From Ampullaceana balthica (Eukaryota > Mollusca > Gastropoda > Lymnaeidae): a DNA stretch of 64,000 bases. Every line of letters starts with the position of its first letter. Within the stretch, counting starts at the first letter, position 1. The notes under the pieces are model-generated. The model was given only the letters and a program-made list of their open reading frames with translations. It was not told the DNA's origin and did no database searches. The stretch lies in NCBI GenBank assembly GCA_944989445.1, contig CALYLW010001370.1:231307-295306 (forward strand), in the 5' to 3' direction. The position numbers and the translations under genes were made by a program. Shown here piece by piece: positions 33,028 through 43,744 of the stretch.

Positions 33028-36000
33028 TATCTTATCTTATCTGTTTTCAGACGCTCATTCTATACAGAAGATTATTGCGTCCTACGGCTTTGTTGGATTT
33101 AGGCAGCGCAGTTGAATAAGCTTGATTTCCATACTAATATTTCGTGTTTTGCTGTATTATTAAATTACATGTTTTTACATTATATGTGTACATTCTGTTT
33201 AAGATATTCAATTAGAGTTATTCATATGTTACCACAAAATGCTTAGATCTGAAAACAGGCATTCTGCAATAAATTTTAATTTGTTCAGCAAACATTAGCT
33301 GCTTCAAATTAGGCGTATTCTTTCTCATGTAACAAGTAATATTACTGACCCAAAAACAATTGAAGAGTCATAAATTTGGTCAACAATTATGTATATCATT
33401 TCTATAGCGATATATGAAAATCTTAAATTTAGGCTTGGGCCATATGCTCGTGGCATATTAATGCGATAAACAAGTTAAACATTCAAGAGCATACTAAAAC
33501 ACGTATTTAAATTAAACAGTATCATTTTCTTGTGATTATTGATTAAGGAAGTAATATTTTAGTCGCGTGCTGGCTGATGAGGCTCTCCGTGCCGACTGTG
33601 GCACGCGTCCCAATAGGTTCGCCATCACTGAAACTAGAACAGTGCTTCTCAAAGTGGTGGTCCGCGGACCGGTGCCGGTCCGTGGGCCATCCGATGCCGG
33701 TCCGCAGAAGTTACCAAGAAAGGACATCTCACTACCACGTCAGGACTCAGGACAGGGAAAATAGTTCACCTGTCCCTGGTGCAATGGAAAAAATTCCTGC
33801 CGGTCCGCAATACTAAAAAGTTTGAGAAGCACTGAAATAGAATATGCATATTCTGTATGAGACCCATCCTTCAAAGAAAACAGATAAACTAGAACAAATT
33901 TTTTAAAAAGAGCTACCAGAAATAATAATTACTGGAGAATATTAAAAATTGACAAAATTAACACCATTAGTTAAATCATTAAACCTAGAAACACTAGTGG
34001 CTAGAAGAAAGAGAGCAAAGTAGTAATAATATGTAAGGGAATTAATTATAACTTAAAAATACAACACAACGATTATTTAATACAACCTTCAGATAGACAT
34101 GGGGATAAAAATAAAAGAGCTTTTCCTATTCCTTATGCAAGAACAAACGTAGAAATTCTCGTTCATCCCATCTGGAATTCGGGAGTGGAATGAGTTGCCT
34201 GAACAAATCAAGAAACTAAACAAACATCAACATTTAAAACTAGAATAAAATGCAAGACTTGACGAAAACCATGGATAAGCGTAGGATTCAATAATCTGTC
34301 CGTATAGGATGACGTCATGTAATAGATGAGAAGAAGATTAATTTGAAAAAAAACCCAAACTATTTGATTATTACAATAGTAAAACTACATACTCGTTAAT
34401 TATATGTATTATAAGGAGCATGCACATTATTACAGTGTGTAGCTTGGTTGAACTGGCCGATGTAACATTTCTTATTCTATCATTCAGCTAGCGTGCTGAA
34501 CACTGGGAAGTCTGTGGTAAACAGTGTAGTGGACACTACTAGCAGTGCCGTTAAGACTGTCATTTGCTTTGTAGGTATCAGCGACTGCAGCACGAAGAGT
34601 GAGTATTGAATAGAGCGTGATTCTTCTAGTGAAAGATTAAATAAATTACAGATATTGTAGTCAAATTATGTATATTACGTTTCTTGTATAAACCAAATGA
34701 GATTTAATAAAGTGTAATTTTTAAGAATCAAACAATTATAGCTATAAAATAAACTGAAAAATAGATAATACATTCGTAGAAATGCATTCATGTGACGTTT
34801 GGCTTTCTTTCCTTTTCTTTTTTTTTATATTGTCAAAAAGTAGGAACTAAATTCCCTTCAATATTTAATGTTTCTTCAACATCAGCTCGAGAAAACGGAC
34901 AGTAAATTGTTTTAAAATAATTTTATGTTCAAGTTTATATTGAAAAATTTGAAGCAATCATTCATGATATCATAATCACTTTTTCAGACTTATTGATTTG
35001 TAAAAAGAAGTTTATAAAATTTATTACTAATTGTAAACTACACAATTTACATTGACATTGTTACTAATGGCAAGTAACCTTGATATTTTTTCCCATATCA
35101 CATTTTATTAAAAGTAATCTCCAAAGTAAGTGGCTCTGGATTTTTTAAAAAAGTAATAATTTTTTCCTCTTCTCGATGTGCGCTGAACAAAAATATGATT
35201 TACATTTTTTTACAAGTAGAGAATGCTGCAACTACAACAACCCCCAAACCAACCACAACGACAACCAAGCCAACAACTACAACGAAGCCTACAACAACAA
35301 CGACCACTAGGCCGACGACGACCACAACAAGACCAACAACAACAACAACAAGGCCAACGACAACAACAACAACCGCAACTACAACCACCAGGCCAACCAC
35401 AACAACAACCAGAACAATACCTACAACTACAACAACGAGGCCAACGACAACAACAACAACTATCGCACCGACAACATCTACGAAGCCAACGACTACGTCT
35501 AGGCCTTCAACAACACCAAAGGCTCCCGTAACAACTACGCGGCCACCTAGCTCTACCACCAGGAGTGTCACAAGAGAAACGACAACACTGCCTCTAAGAA
35601 CCGAGCCCACATTAAAGATCACCGTTGAAATAACACCACCGCAATCCGCAAGGCAACCTGCTACCACTCGGAGCCCGAGTCCGGAAATTCCATTGCCCCA
35701 GACTCCAACTGCTAATCAGGCCCAACAACCATCGGTTGAACAACCTATAGTACAACAACCATTAGTTGCACAACCTTCAGTGCAACAACCTTCAGTTGAA
35801 CAACCTTCACCACAACAACCTTCAGTTGAACAACCTATAGTACAACAACCATCAGTTGAACAACCTATAGTACATCAACCACCAGTTGAACAACCTATAG
35901 TACAACAACCATCAGTTGAACAACCTATAGTACAAAAACCTTCAGTTGAACAACCTTCAGTACAACAACCATCAGTTGAACAACCTTAGTACAACAACCT

Positions 36001-39000
36001 TCAGTACAGCAACCATCAGTTGACACTATGACAACCATCAGTGACAACTTTAGACAACAACTTCAGTTGAACAACCTTCAGTACAACAACCATCAGTTGA
36101 ACAACCTTCAGTACAACAACCTTCAGTACAACAACCATCAGTTGAGCAACCTTCAGTACAACAACCATCAGTTGAACAACCTTCAGTACAACAACCATCA
36201 GTTGAACAACCTTCAGTACAACAACCATCAGTTGAACAACCTTCAGTACAACAACCATCAGTTGAACAACCTTCAGTACAACAACCATCAGTTGAACAAC
36301 CTTCAGTACAACAACCATCAGTTGAACAACCTTCAGTACAACAACCTTCAGTACAGCAACCATCAGTTGACAACCTTCAGTACAACAACCTTCAGTACAA
36401 CAACCATCAGTTGAACAACCTTCAGTACAACAACCATCAGTTGAACAACCTTCAGTACAACAACCTTCAGTTGAACAACCTTCAGTACAACAACCTCAGT
36501 TGAACAACCTTCAGTACAACAACCATCAGTTGAACAACCTTCAGTACAACAACCTTCAGTATCAGCAACCTTCAGTTGAACAACCTTCAGTACAACAACC
36601 ATCAGTTGAGCAACCTTCAGTACAACAAACTTCAGTACAGCAACCATCAGTTGAACAAACTTCAGTACAACAACCTTCAGTACAGCAACCATCAGTTGAG
36701 CAACCTTCAGTACAGCAACCATCAGTTGAGCAACCTTCAGTACAGCAACCATCAGTTGAACAACCTTCAGTGCAACAACCATCAGTTGAACAACCTTCAG
36801 TACAGCAACCTTCAGTTGAGCAACCTTCAGTACAGCAACCTTCAGTACAACAACCTTTAGTTGAACAACCTACAGTACAGCAACCTTCAGTTGAACAACC
36901 TTCAGTACAACAACCATCAGTTCAACAAGCTATAGTACAACAACCACCAGTTGAGCAACCTATAGTACAGCAACCACCAGTTGAACAACCATCAGTGCAA
37001 CAACCGTCAGTTCAGCAGCCATCAGTTGAACAACCTTCAGCGCAGCAACCTTCAGTTGAACAACCATCAGCCAACCAACAACCCTCAGATGTCGCCGAAC
37101 AGGCTCAAGTTAACTTGGATCCTGTGTTTGAGCCCAAACCTGCTCCTGGTCCACCCATTGACACAGATCCACCGACCACAAGTAAACTAAAAGTTTTAAA
37201 AAAAACTATATGGCAAAACTTTAAAATATTCTTTAAAATATCATTAGTTTAAATTTAAATTTTGATATTTCTAAAAGACAACTGATTTGTGTGTACAAAT
37301 TGAAGCAGTTACGCTAAACAAAGTCAGGCCCTGCTACTCCGTTAATTGCAAGATAAATCATTATATTATAACGTCTATTACTTGATTAATACACTATAAA
37401 CGTATAGTTGAAATGTTGTCAAATGTATACTCCCAAAGAACCAATATTTAGATTCGAATATGGGGAGGATTGGTTAACGGTCAAGCAAATACTAAATAAA
37501 ATATACATTGTAAAAAGAGATCACGAAGGATAACACAAAACAACCAAAATTTTTGTTTAGAGCATCTCTATTTTGAAACAAACAGACTAATAAATTCAAC
37601 GTTTAGAAGTAAAAGTTAAAAAGAAATATCTTAATTTCTGTGCAGTCTACGGTATGGACTTCCTTAAGATCCACTGTTTACAATGACTAATAGTTTTAAC
37701 AAAAGTTCTAGTACCATTCGGTTCAAATATTCTTTTAAAAAAAAACAACAACCAGATTTAAACATATTTAATTTGAAATTCATTTCATTTCTGTTAGCAG
37801 GCTGGATGTTATTTTTAAAAAAATCAATATAATGGCTTGAATCACTGGCATCGGATGTTCCCACATTACACTGTTGTTATACATGCTTATGCTATGGTAT
37901 GCTATGTCTTAAAAATACAACAGCTTTTCTATGCCATAGTAAATTATTTTTTTTTAAAACTCGAACGAAAACTTATGCAGCAAATACAAAACTTTTATTT
38001 GATACCCCCCCTCACACACACACACACACAAAGCAGCGGCCCCGACGCCAAAACCAAGACTTTGTCCGAAACAAACGTTAGCAGACATCATCTTCCTTCT
38101 GGACTCGTCCAATAACAACGGTCTGGCCAATTTCCAAAAGGAAATGAGGTACACTTCGGACTTGACGAGGCTGTTTGACATCGGTCTTCAGGCGACTCGT
38201 TTTGGCGCTGTCACATACAGCTACAGCCCGGTCAAGCTGTTCGACTTGAAGACCTACTCTGACGCCAGTGCCATGGAACCGGTAACGTGGGTTAATGGTT
38301 AGCGGGAAGCCATTTAAGTTAAGATTTTAACTGGGTAATCCTAAGGCAAGACTTTTAGACTGTAATGTTAAACATTGCCTTAAAAAAACATTTTAAAAAA
38401 AACAACACAACCTAATTCGGACATTGTTGCCTCAAGTGACGTACAAAATGGAGCTTTACCTATTTAGAGGTTAAACTTTGGAAATTTCCGTCATTCAAGA
38501 TGGGGGCCAATGGCTTCCATTCATGAATGATTGTTTAACGCGTACCGGGGCAGCATTCTATAGGGCTTGTCATTTCTAAAGGGAAACCTATTAATAGAAA
38601 TATCCGGTTGTTTTTAAGCAGACAGATTTTATAAAATTAAATAAAAGATGCGAGTCAATGGGTTAATGTAGGTATATTGAGAAGGAAGTATCTTATCAGA
38701 TATTTGTTAATTCTCCGTTAATTTAAGATAGCTTACTGGACTTGAACAAGAAGAACAGTTTCGTAATTTGCTATGCAAAAAATTTTGAGAACTTATTGAT
38801 TCTTCTGTATTTATGCTTAAAAACATTTTACCGCTAAAATGTAGTCTACAAACAGAACATTACACAATGAGTTATCCGGTCTCAGAAATGACAAGCCCGA
38901 TCGAAATAGACAAGGCAAATCTCGCAGCTCTTTTAAAGGTCGGTCCACACCTCACAAATGTTCGCGAGCATTTGTCCCAAGCATCACACGAACGCACTAT

Positions 39001-40035
39001 AAAATTCACCAATAAAATAGTGCGTTCGTGTGATGCTTGGGCAAATGCTCGCGAGAATTTGCGAGGTGTGGACCAACCTTAATAACTCAACAAGGTACAC
39101 AAGTTTGTGCGTTTGTGCTGTGTGCATGTTAATTTGTGTGAGCGGTTAGTTTAAGTTACAGTTCCGTTAAAACTGTGCCGCCACAAAGGCTAAAAATTGT
39201 TATCGTTTCATTCCAGGTCCTTACATCTGCCAGGTATTTGAACGCACAAACGTACACCAACAAGCCGCTGGATTACGTCAGAACGAACGCCATGTTTGAC
39301 ACACCGGCCGGTGGACGACCTGATGCCAAGAAGTTCGTCATCATGTTGACGGATGGCATTGCTCTAAACTTGTCTCTTGGTAAGAGAATAATGAGGCATG
39401 ACATACGTTGGGCAACTAACTGTCACAAGCGTCCTGATATGTAGATCTAGTCCGCTTGCTACCAGGTTCATATTTATTCATCTTTTATTGCACAGAAATA
39501 ACTGAAGTCCACCCAATGAAAAATCCTTTACTGTCGTTCGCCTCCTGCACCCTACACGATACAACCAGAAATACTCTCTAACTCCTTACTGACGTTCTCA
39601 CAATGACATGACGTTGTATTTTCTTAACACACTTCCCCACGCACTATAGTGAAAACGCGATCTCCGTACACCCCGCTGCGAATAGCTCACAACAATGTAT
39701 TCTGAATGTAAACATAATATACTCAGGAATGTAGACATGATATGCTCTGAGTGTAGACATGATATACTTTGAATGTAAACATGATATACTCTGAATGTAA
39801 ATATGATATTCTCTGAATGTAAATATGATATTCTCTGACGCCAGCTAAGACGTCCGCAGAGAAGCTGAGGGATCTTGGCGTGCAAGTTCTGTGTGTCGCC
39901 ATAGGCAGTGAACTGACGGATGCCGTTGTCCTCAATATTTGCACTGAGCCACGCAACGTCATCAGAGCAGCCAGTTACGATGGATTGGGAGATGCAACCA
40001 CAAGCCTCATCACACGCATCTGTGACCGTAAGTAG
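31731..40035 (+). CDS. Secreted mucin-like protein with a VWA domain
   Basis: Likely an extracellular matrix, mucus or adhesive protein; no specific function can be given. Coding exons: 31731-31794, 34488-34598, 35220-37181, 38034-38281, 39217-39379, 39845-40027; phases agree throughout. Exon 1 is a signal peptide (MKILVVLLLAAFFAKADGGF). Exon 2 encodes SVLNTGKSVVNSVVD. Exon 3 has a Thr/Pro mucin region (about residues 60-175, likely O-glycosylated), then dozens of QPSVEQPSVQ-type repeats. Exons 4-6 form a von Willebrand A domain: ADIIFLLDSSNN (MIDAS, with Asn for the usual second Ser), FGAVTYS, VIMLTDG, LGVQVLCVAIG, ending ITRICD. Reading on past 40027 gives stop TAG at 40033-40035 (about 912 residues); if the donor there is used, more exons should follow. 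Odd: exon 3 has several one-base frame breaks, the first making TAG at 35987-35989. Exons 3 and 4 start at NAGNAG acceptors. Confidence 0.85.
32011..33630. mobile_element. hAT element, 1.6 kb, degenerate
   Basis: Left end CAGTGATGGCAAAACTTTTT with ACGCGTGCC inside; right end GGCACGCGTCCCAATAGGTT then CGCCATCACTG, its inverse. AACTAGAA lies left (32003-32010) and right (33632-33639, after one extra A). The minus strand holds fragments resembling ZBED/SCAN-type hAT transposase, heavily broken. A (CTTAT)n-tailed LINE/SINE end (32,993-33,105, minus) is nested within. Confidence 0.75.
32993..33105 (-). repeat. LINE/SINE tail with (GATAA)n
   Basis: On the minus strand it reads CGCAATAATCTTCTGTATAG, AATGAGCGTCTG and then about nine GATAA units. 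This is the shared retroposon 3' end, inserted in the hAT element. Confidence 0.7.
33640..33834. mobile_element. 185-bp-family hAT MITE at the same target as the 1.6-kb hAT
   Basis: Ends CAGTGCTTCTCAAAG and inverse; the body carries GGTCCGCGGACCGGTGCCGG. Flanks are AACTAGAA (33632-33639) and AAATAGAA (33835-33842), one mismatch. The left duplication is also the right duplication of the larger hAT, so it landed in that duplicated octamer. Confidence 0.88.
35726..37080 (+). repeat. Coding 15-bp minisatellite (QPSVE/QPSVQ repeats)
   Basis: Unit CAACCTTCAGTACAA or CAACCATCAGTTGAA, about 90 copies, encoding alternating Gln-Pro-Ser-Val-Gln/Glu. A second forward frame (Asn-Leu-Gln-Tyr-Asn) and two reverse frames are also open, which produces large false ORFs. 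One-base gaps break the frame near 35,987, between 36,012 and 36,062, at 36,367 and at 36,496; a one-base gain near 36,561 compensates the last. The Thr/Pro part upstream (35,230-35,560) is a separate ACAACAAC-rich repeat. Confidence 0.9.
38936..39080. mobile_element. Foldback MITE in VWA intron 4
   Basis: 65-base arms (38936-39000, 39017-39080) pair almost perfectly around a 16-base loop. Ends are AAGGTCGGTCCACACCTC and the inverse GAGGTGTGGACCAACCTT. TTAA occurs at both borders, suggesting a piggyBac-type TTAA target. No coding capacity; the short frames across it are shadows. Confidence 0.7.
39698..39838 (+). repeat. 24-bp repeat, about 6 copies, before VWA exon 6
   Basis: Degenerate units of the form CTCTGAATGTAAATATGATA run up to within a few bases of the acceptor at 39,844. 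Some copies have GAGTGTAGACATG instead. They form most of the intron just upstream of exon 6. Confidence 0.8.
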
Positions 40036-41410
40036 ATACCATTGTTATCGTTACACGCATCTGTGACCGTAAGTAGATACCATTGTTATCATTACACGCA
40101 TCTGTGACCGTAAGTAGATACCATTGTTATCATTACACGCATCTGTGACCGTAAGTAGATACCATTGTTATCATTACACGCATCTGTGACCGTAAGTAGA
40201 TACCATTGTTATCGTTACACGCATCTGTGACCGTAAGTAGATACCATTGTTATCGTTACACGCATCTGTGACCGTAAGTAGATACCATTGTTATCGTTAC
40301 ACGCATCTGTGACCGTAAGTAGATACCATTGTTATCATTACACGCATCTGTGACCGTAAGTAGATACCATTGTTATCATTACATGCATCTGTGACCTAAG
40401 TAGATACCATTGTTATCATTACACGCATCTGTGACCGTAAGTAGACACCATTATTATCATTACACGCATCTGTGACCGTAAGTAGATACCATTGTTATCA
40501 TTACACGCATCTGTGACCGTAAGTAGATACCATTGTTATCGTTACACGCATCTGTGACCGTAAGTAGATACCATTGTTATCGTTACACGCATCTGTGACC
40601 GTAAGTAGATACCATTGTTATCATTACACGCATCTGTGACCGTAAGTAGATACCATTGTTATCATTACATGCATCTGTGACCTAAGTATATACCATTGTT
40701 ATCATTACACGCATCTGTGACCGTAAGTAGATACCATTGTTATCATTACACGCATCTGTGACCGTAAGTAGATACCATTGTTATCATTACACGCATCTGT
40801 GACCGTAAGTAGATACCATTGTTATCATTACACGCATCTGTGACCGTAAGTAGACACGATTATTATCATTACACGCATCTGTGACCGTAAGTAGATACCA
40901 TTGTTATCATTACACGCATCTGTGACCGTAAGTAGATACCATTGTTATCATTAGACGCATCTGTGACCGTAAGTAGATACCATTGTTATCATTACACGCA
41001 TCTGTGACCGTAAGTAGATACCATTGTTATCATTACACGCATCTGTGACCGTAAGTAGATACCATTGTTATCATTACACGCATCTGTGACCGTAAGTAGA
41101 TACCATTGTTATCATTACATGCATCTGTGACCGTAAGTAGATACCATTGTTATCATTACACGCATCTGTGACCGTAAGTAGATACCATTGTTATCATTAC
41201 ACGCATCTGTGACCGTAAGTAGATACCATTGTTATCATTACATGCATCTGTGACCGTAAGTAGATACCATTGTTATCATTACATGCATCTGTGACCGTAA
41301 GTAGATACCATTGTTATCATTACATGCATCTGTGACCGTAAGTAGATACTATTGTTATCATTACATGCATCCGTGACCTTAAGTAGATACTATTGTTTTC
41401 ATTACATGAT
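40016..41410 (+). repeat. 41-bp minisatellite containing a 5' splice site, about 34 copies
   Basis: The first unit overlaps the end of VWA exon 6. Each unit contains CGCATCTGTGACC|GTAAGTAG, the last bases of the exon and its consensus donor, then ATACCATTGTTATCATTACA. Units are nearly identical (G/A in ATCGTT/ATCATT; a few with ATGCATC, or lacking one base in the donor); the last two diverge. Confidence 0.95.
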
Positions 41411-42201
41411 TATGTGACCGTAAAAAATATTCATATTGTGTTAAATGCTTAGGCAGGTTTAGAGTTAACAAAATGATAAAGGATTCTTTGAACTGATAAT
41501 TCTCTTTAAGTTTTAAGCTATATACATTATTTTTTCCCCAGTCACTGAAGGCGTGTAAGGAAGAGCTGTTGCTATGAGGCCGAAAAATCAAATCTAGCCG
41601 AGGACGCTTTTTATAAGGAGAGCTGAACGATTCAATAAACATATGGCTTCTGTTAGTAAAAATTTGGTGAATTCTATATTGATAAAAGTTGTGATACTTG
41701 TCTAGTGAAGGTGAAGAATTGTGTAGATCAATGACCCACCTTTTCACTATAATTGAGGCTGTGGATCACTCTTTGGAAAATTCATACGCACTTACACACA
41801 GGCATGTTGATAAAGATAAATTTACATATGAATAAATAATCTATATACCTTGTCTTTTTAAAAGGTGCACACAACATTCCAGAATTTTAAAATTATTTAT
41901 GCATGAAGCTCAGTCATAGATAAACAGCCACAGGATTAAGGCAGCATTAGGAATGAAATATTTTTTTTGTTCTAAAATATATTTCAAAATTGAAATTTTA
42001 ACATTTATGTTCCATTTTAGTAAATAAATGTTAAAAAATGATATTTAATGTTGTATTAGAAAACCGATGGCAATCTAACAAAAGGAAAGTAGTGAAATAG
42101 ACAAGGAAGAGCTTTATTTAAAAAATACAGGTCCCTTTAAAGCCCATTCCAAATAATATGCTGTGATATGAAGCTTACAAATAGAAAACATTTCTCTACT
42201 G
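41411..42201. other. Region after the donor minisatellite, no gene recognised
   Basis: Further VWA exons would be expected here or beyond if the donor at 40,028 is used, but no VWA, EGF-like or similar motif was seen. A 122-residue minus-strand frame (41379-41747) has no recognised motif; its coding status is open. Confidence 0.35.
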
Positions 42202-42386
42202 CAGTGCTTCTCAAAGTGGTGGTCCGCGGACCGGTGCCGGTCCGTGGGCCATCCGCCGCCGGTCCGCAGAAGTGGTCAAAAAATGGCAGAAAAAATCATT
42301 AGTGCAGGGAAAATAGGGCACCGGTCCCTGGTACAAGCGAAAAAATTCCTGCCGGTCCGCCATTCCAAAAAGTTTGAGAAGCACTG
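42202..42386. mobile_element. 185-bp hAT MITE, intact
   Basis: Ends CAGTGCTTCTCAAAG and its inverse. CTCTACTG is duplicated exactly at 42194-42201 and 42387-42394. Body GGTCCGCGGACCGGTGCCGG as in the 33640 copy. Confidence 0.92.
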
Positions 42387-42394
42387 CTCTACTG

Positions 42395-42552
42395 GACTAA
42401 TTGTTCTAAGTTTTTTATTCTTTCGTTATATTCGTTTTATTTGTGTACTGTTTGTTCTTTGAGGAAGGCTCTTTGCCGAAACGTTCGCTGTTATGTTACG
42501 TCCTGTCAGGCTAACTCATACCCTGTTTACATGTTATACATTTACAAATAAA
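42395..42552 (+). repeat. Retroelement 3' tail, possibly Penelope-like
   Basis: It contains TTTGAGGAAGGCTCTTTGCC then GAAACGTTCGCTG, a block common in tails of Penelope-like elements, followed by TTACGTCCTGTCAGGCTAAC and an ATGTTATACA end shared with the hairpin at 14,346-14,473. No GIY-YIG or reverse-transcriptase sequence is present. Confidence 0.45.
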
Positions 42553-42654
42553 AAAACGGCAGGATAATGTAATGTGCTGGGAAATTCAGGGACCAAATTA
42601 TGAAAAAAGAATCTTCATGTAAAGACAGCTTATAAATGTTTCAATTTAATTCTA

Positions 42655-43744
42655 TCAACTAAAGCAATAAAACCATGAACACGCGACACAGAAACGTGCT
42701 TCAGATAACGTCATTTGGAAGCACAATGGGTAAAATATTGTGTAGAACGTGGCATTGAAATTTGAGCTCATCGTGAGAAACAGAAAAAAATTGACTCCCG
42801 CTTTGAGCACGTCCAGAGAAAACATGCAGACGGCCACAGCGCTGAACACGTTGTTGTACTTTCTCAGCAGCTGCAGCTCGGGCTCAATGATCTGGGCGAT
42901 GTAGAAAACGATCCGGGGCAAGAGGTTTCCTACGTTGACGGCGATCACGGCTAGTAGCATCTTCACGACTTGTTTTTCTCTTAGGCTCAAACCGCTCGTT
43001 TCTGAACGTTTCTTTTCTGAGAAAGCCGATTTGTGTACGCTGAGAGCTCTTGAAGATCTCCTTAGGTAAACCACAGTTACGGCCGAGGAGAAACACAAGA
43101 TCAGGAAACTGACGAAAGGCAGAAGGATCCCCGCGTATTTATAGTACACCATCACGACTTCCTGGTTGCTGTAGTAAAAGCTGTTGTATCTATACACGGC
43201 GACGCTCGTGTTGAACTCCGGCTTGAAGACGTAGGCGACGTCGTACGTGAAATAGATCACCATGAAAGCCCCGAAGACGGCAACCGATATGACCACGACC
43301 ATGACAAGCGTGAGCCGCGGCGTGAATATCGACCTGACGGTTAGCGGGTGCGTGACGCAGAAGCACCGCTCTATGGACACGTACGAGGTGAGTGCGAATG
43401 AAACATACCCCGCGAAAATCGGCGTGTACGCCATGTACGGGAACATCATGTTCCTCCAGGATGTGGCCGCCGCCGGGGAAGCTAGGCTGATGGGTCCCGT
43501 AGAATCGGTGTACGAATGCGGCGAAACATTTGAAAAAGTCCCAGCAGGTCAAGGACATCATGGAGATGTTGACCCCGTCCCTGAAGCCCTGGCGCACGAA
43601 GACGACTGCGTTGAAGGAGTTGGTGATGATGCCGAAGGCGCAGAGCACCATGACCAACCAGAAGGCGACGTACGTCTCGAACTGGTTGAAGAGGTCGTCA
43701 CTGACGATTTTATTATACGGTAGGTTGGTCGTGTTTGAACTCAT
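42655..43744 (-). CDS. Chemosensory-type rhodopsin-class GPCR, one frameshift
   Basis: Intronless seven-helix receptor of about 363 residues, starting at the ATG at 43742-43744. TM1 is FWLVMVLCAFGIITNSFNAV; TM2 covers MMSLTCWDFFKCFAAF. TM3 ends SYVSIERCFCVTHPL, where ERC replaces DRY. TM4 is MVVVISVAVFGAFMVIYF and TM5 GILLPFVSFLILCF; TM6 follows QVVKMLLAVIAVNVG; TM7 is DVLKAGVNFFLFLTMSSNF, without NPxxY. These traits match expanded molluscan receptors annotated as chemosensory or FMRFamide-receptor-like; the ligand is unknown. It acts at the plasma membrane through G proteins. Frame changes after HRFYG: one extra base lies within GGGACCC (43492-43499); without it TM2 runs on to TM3 with no stop. 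Pseudogene or sequencing error cannot be separated here. The nearest gene on the left (VWA) is convergent. Confidence 0.88.

Larger units (their letters stand above)
31820..34345 (+). mobile_element. LINE reverse-transcriptase fragment split by two hAT insertions
   Basis: The left piece (31820-32010) encodes YLGVIINEKLSWNTSVNK, a conserved late region of Jockey/CR1-type reverse transcriptase. The right piece (33843-34345) resumes with EYAYSVWDPSF, then an IPYARTNVEI segment and the WNS/LP C-terminal region, ending in the GATAAGCG...AATAATC tail at 34,270-34,330. Both pieces are decayed by stops. The gap is filled by a 1.6-kb hAT element and a 185-bp MITE. It lies sense-oriented in intron 1 of the VWA gene. 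Confidence 0.75.

Noticed and set aside
35200..36860. Long minus-strand frames (Val/Leu/Lys- and Cys/Thr/Glu/Gly-rich) and plus-strand Asn/Leu/Gln frames
   Set aside because: They are out-of-frame or reverse readings of the 15-bp and Thr/Pro coding repeats; only the QPSVEQ/TTTTRP frame joins the flanking exons in phase.
26113..41410. Regular 41-bp arrays resembling CRISPR
   Set aside because: No unique spacers between repeats; pure tandem minisatellites in eukaryotic DNA.
41379..41747. 122-residue minus-strand frame
   Set aside because: No recognised motif, starts inside the last minisatellite unit, no splice partner; left unassigned.
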